Of a stretch of DNA of 64,000 nucleotides, positions 61,826 to 64,000 are shown piece by piece. The stretch is from PFJX01 sp964466195. GTDB lineage: Bacteria; Pseudomonadota; Gammaproteobacteria; Burkholderiales; Thiobacillaceae. The position numbers were made by a program, and so were the translations under genes. The notes below the pieces were generated by a model. It was not told the origin of the DNA and did no database searches. It saw only the letters and a list, made by a program, of their open reading frames with translations. The stretch spans positions 1 to 64,000 of the forward strand of contig CAYXMQ010000007.1 of NCBI GenBank assembly GCA_964466195.1, written 5' to 3'. The first letter of the stretch is position 1, and every line of letters starts with the position of its first letter.

Positions 61826-63477
61826 GCCCCAAGCACATGAAACGAAAGCTGTTCACCTTCAACGGGGGCGTGCATCCGGACGACCACAAGGCCGAATCCA
61901 ATACCATGCCGATACGCAGCATGCCGTTGCTGCCGCGCTATGTGGTGCCGATGCGGCAGCACATCGGCACCCCGGCGCGGCCGCTGGTCGCGGTCGGCGA
62001 TCGTGTCCTGCGCGGCCAGATGATCGGCGCGCCGGAAGGCTATGTTTCCACCGCGGTGCATGCGCCCACCTCGGGCCGCGTCGTCGCCGTCGAAGCCAGC
62101 GCGGCGCCGCATCCTTCCGGTTTGTTCGATCTGGCAGTGATCATCGAATCGGATGGCGAAGACGCAGCGGTTCCGTTTCTGCCGCTGGACTGGCGCAATC
62201 TCGATCCTTCCGCGTTGCGCAACCGCATGCGCGATATGGGCCTGGCCGGCCTGGGCGGAGCGGTGTTTCCGAGTTTCATCAAGCTCAATCCCGGCGCACA
62301 GCAGATTCATACCCTGATCCTCAACGGCGCCGAATGCGAACCCTGGATCACCTGCGATGACCGCCTGATGCGGGAACGTGCGCCGGAGCTGGTGCGCGGC
62401 ATCGAAATCATGCGCCACGCCCTGGCCTGCCGGACGGTGCTGATCGGCATTGAAGACAACAAGCCGGAAGCCCTGGCTGCGTTGCGCGACGCGGTGCCTG
62501 CGGATATGGACGTGGTGGCGATCCCGACGCGCTACCCGGGCGGCGGCGGCAAGCAAATCACTTACACTCTGACCGGCGTGGAAACCCCGACCGGCGGACG
62601 TTCCACCGATGTCGGCATTCAGGTCTTCAACGTCGGCACCGCCTACAGCCTTTACCGCGCGGTGGAGCTGGGCGAGCCGTTGATCTCGCGGGTGGTCACG
62701 CTGACCGGCCATGTCGCCCAACCGGGCAATTACGAGGTGCGCATCGGCACCCGGCTGTCCGATTTGATTGCGACCGTGGGCGGCGCACTGCCGGGGGCGA
62801 GCGGCGAAATCGTCGGCGGCCCGATGATGGGATTCGATCTGATGGACCTTGCCGCGCCGGTGACCAAGGCAGTGAACTGCCTGATCATCAAGAGTCCGGC
62901 CCTGTTCCCGGACAAGCCCGTCGAACTGCCCTGCATCCGTTGCGGCGAATGCTCGCGCGCCTGCCCGGCCGACCTGCAACCGTTCGAGATGTATTGGTAC
63001 AGCCGCGCGAAGGATTTCGGCCGCGCCCAGAGTTACAACCTGTTCGACTGCATCGAATGCGGCTGTTGTTCCTATGTCTGTCCCAGCCATATTCAGTTGG
63101 TCGATTACTTCCGCTTCGCCAAGAGCGAAATCTGGGAACGGGAACGCGACAAAAGCAGTGCCGACCAGGCGCGCATCCGGCACGAATTCAAGGCCTTCCG
63201 GCTGGAGCGGGAGAAACGGGAGAAGGCGGAAAAATTCGCCAAGGCCGCCGCCAAGAGCAAGGAAGCCGCGGCCGTGCAAGACCCTGCCGCGCCGGCCGAT
63301 CCGGATGCGGAAAAGAAGAAAGCCATCCTGCAGGCCGCGCTCCAGCGCGCGCAACAGGCGAAAGCCGCGGTCGCGCCCAAGAACACCGATAACCTGCCGC
63401 CGCGCGTGCAGCGCGAGATCGATGAAATCGAAGCGCGGCGCGCCCAGGCCGAATCAACGACGGACGCGAAAGAATGA
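61822..63477 (+). CDS. rsxC: Electron transport complex subunit RsxC/RnfC
   Basis: 551 residues. The N-terminal barrel domain is followed by the NADH/FMN-binding part with GLGGAVFPSFIKLN and YPGGGGKQITYTLTGVETP. Two 4Fe-4S motifs follow (CIRCGECSRACPADLQP and CIECGCCSYVCPSHIQL), then a basic/Ala-rich C-terminal tail (about 460-551). The tail is much shorter than that of E. coli RsxC (740 residues), where it is built of repeats. The ATG overlaps the rsxB stop. Confidence 0.96.
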   Translation: MSPKHMKRKLFTFNGGVHPDDHKAESNTMPIRSMPLLPRYVVPMRQHIGTPARPLVAVGDRVLRGQMIGAPEGYVSTAVHAPTSGRVVAVEASAAPHPSGLFDLAVIIESDGEDAAVPFLPLDWRNLDPSALRNRMRDMGLAGLGGAVFPSFIKLNPGAQQIHTLILNGAECEPWITCDDRLMRERAPELVRGIEIMRHALACRTVLIGIEDNKPEALAALRDAVPADMDVVAIPTRYPGGGGKQITYTLTGVETPTGGRSTDVGIQVFNVGTAYSLYRAVELGEPLISRVVTLTGHVAQPGNYEVRIGTRLSDLIATVGGALPGASGEIVGGPMMGFDLMDLAAPVTKAVNCLIIKSPALFPDKPVELPCIRCGECSRACPADLQPFEMYWYSRAKDFGRAQSYNLFDCIECGCCSYVCPSHIQLVDYFRFAKSEIWERERDKSSADQARIRHEFKAFRLEREKREKAEKFAKAAAKSKEAAAVQDPAAPADPDAEKKKAILQAALQRAQQAKAAVAPKNTDNLPPRVQREIDEIEARRAQAESTTDAKE

Positions 63478-64000
63478 TCGGCTCACCCTATATCCTCGGC
63501 AACAACTCCGTCTCGGCGATCATGTTCAAGGTCATGCTGGCCTTGATCCCGGCCATCCTGGCGCATGCCTGGTATTTCGGCCCCGGCATCTGGGTCAGCC
63601 TGCTGGTGTGCAGCGTCTTCGCGCTCGTTTTCGAAGCCTTGCTGCTGGCGCTGCGCGGGCTGCCGTCGAAACCCTTCCTGTCCGACAACTCCGCGTTGCT
63701 CACCGCCTGGCTGCTGGCGCTGTCGCTGCCGACGCTGGCGCCGTGGTGGCTGTATGCGATCGGCATCGGCATCGCCATCGTGGTGGCGAAACAGCTTTAC
63801 GGCGGCATCGGCCAGAACCTGTTCAACCCGGCGATGGTGGGCTACGCCGCGTTGATCGTCAGCTTCCCGCTCTACATGACGCAATGGCCGCTGCCGATCA
63901 GCCTGGCCGACCATGCCTTGACCCTGTGGGAGTCCTTCGACGTGGTCTTCTCCGGGCAAAGCTCGATCAGTCCGGACGCCTATACCTCGGCCACCGTGCT
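63474..64000 (+). CDS. rsxD: Electron transport complex subunit RsxD/RnfD, 3'-truncated
   Basis: The first 175 residues of a multi-pass membrane protein: MIGSPYILGNNSVSAIMFKV, then GGIGQNLFNPAMVGYAALIV, the family signature. A TSAT motif at visible residues 171-174 lies where the family covalently binds FMN on a threonine (Thr187 in E. coli). The ATG overlaps the rsxC stop (ATGA). The frame runs off the window; rsxG and rsxE are expected next. Confidence 0.93.
   Translation, partial: MIGSPYILGNNSVSAIMFKVMLALIPAILAHAWYFGPGIWVSLLVCSVFALVFEALLLALRGLPSKPFLSDNSALLTAWLLALSLPTLAPWWLYAIGIGIAIVVAKQLYGGIGQNLFNPAMVGYAALIVSFPLYMTQWPLPISLADHALTLWESFDVVFSGQSSISPDAYTSATV

Noticed and set aside
1..64000. 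CRISPR arrays, rRNA genes, prophage or transposase genes
   Set aside because: I looked for regular spaced repeats, rRNA motifs, integrase and transposase signatures and saw none.

Overview
This 64 kb window is a gene-dense, GC-rich stretch of a Gram-negative chromosome. The gene order points to a betaproteobacterium: eno-ftsB, zipA-ligA, the rpsB-tsf-pyrH-frr-uppS-cdsA-dxr-rseP-bamA-skp-lpxD-fabZ-lpxA-lpxB-rnhB cluster, sdhCDAB-sdhE-gltA-sucA and hpnCDE. A member of the Nitrosomonadales would fit, but that is inference. The cell should have an outer membrane with lipid A, make squalene (probably for hopanoids), carry a proton-type MotAB flagellar stator, run an oxidative TCA cycle and contain an Rsx/Rnf electron-transport complex. 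I found no rRNA, prophage, transposase gene or CRISPR array.

Layout. 1-3.1 kb: end of hom, thrC, then a secreted barnase-like RNase with a barstar-like inhibitor. 3.2-7.8 kb: lplT, a divergent LysR regulator with clear inverted repeats upstream, a small conserved gene, ubiG, gph and a HIT protein. 7.9-16.6 kb: pyrG-kdsA-eno-ftsB-zipA-ligA-galU, mostly coupled by ATGA overlaps. 16.6-20.4 kb (minus): hpnC-hpnD-hpnE and an SDR. 20.5-26.9 kb: tRNA-Leu, then the protein quality-control block tig-clpP-clpX-lon, hupB and tRNA-Val, ending at a strong terminator.

27-31.4 kb (minus): motA-motB, a membrane-anchored methyltransferase and an HDOD protein. Inverted copies of a short dispersed repeat flank this block. 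One copy is built into the 3' end of rnhB. 31.4-45.9 kb (minus): the large translation, isoprenoid, phospholipid and outer-membrane biogenesis cluster, read from rpsB to rnhB. lpxD in this cluster carries an in-frame 12-bp tandem repeat. 45.9-50.2 kb (minus): ftsK-lolA-rarA. 50.4-52.4 kb (plus): trxB, an Smr-domain gene and a short H-NS family gene.

52.5-60.1 kb (minus): sdhC-sdhD-sdhA-sdhB-sdhE-gltA-sucA, from a recognisable promoter to a long terminator shared with the H-NS gene. odhB and lpd do not follow sucA. 60.4-64 kb (plus): a two-motif CDGSH iron-sulfur protein, then rsxA-rsxB-rsxC and the start of rsxD, which runs off the window.

Most of the window is conserved housekeeping sequence. 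The parts most worth checking are the repeat-flanked mot module with the rnhB tail, the lpxD minisatellite, the 54-codon frame between ftsB and zipA, the RNase/inhibitor pair, and the SDR that has Phe at the catalytic Tyr position.
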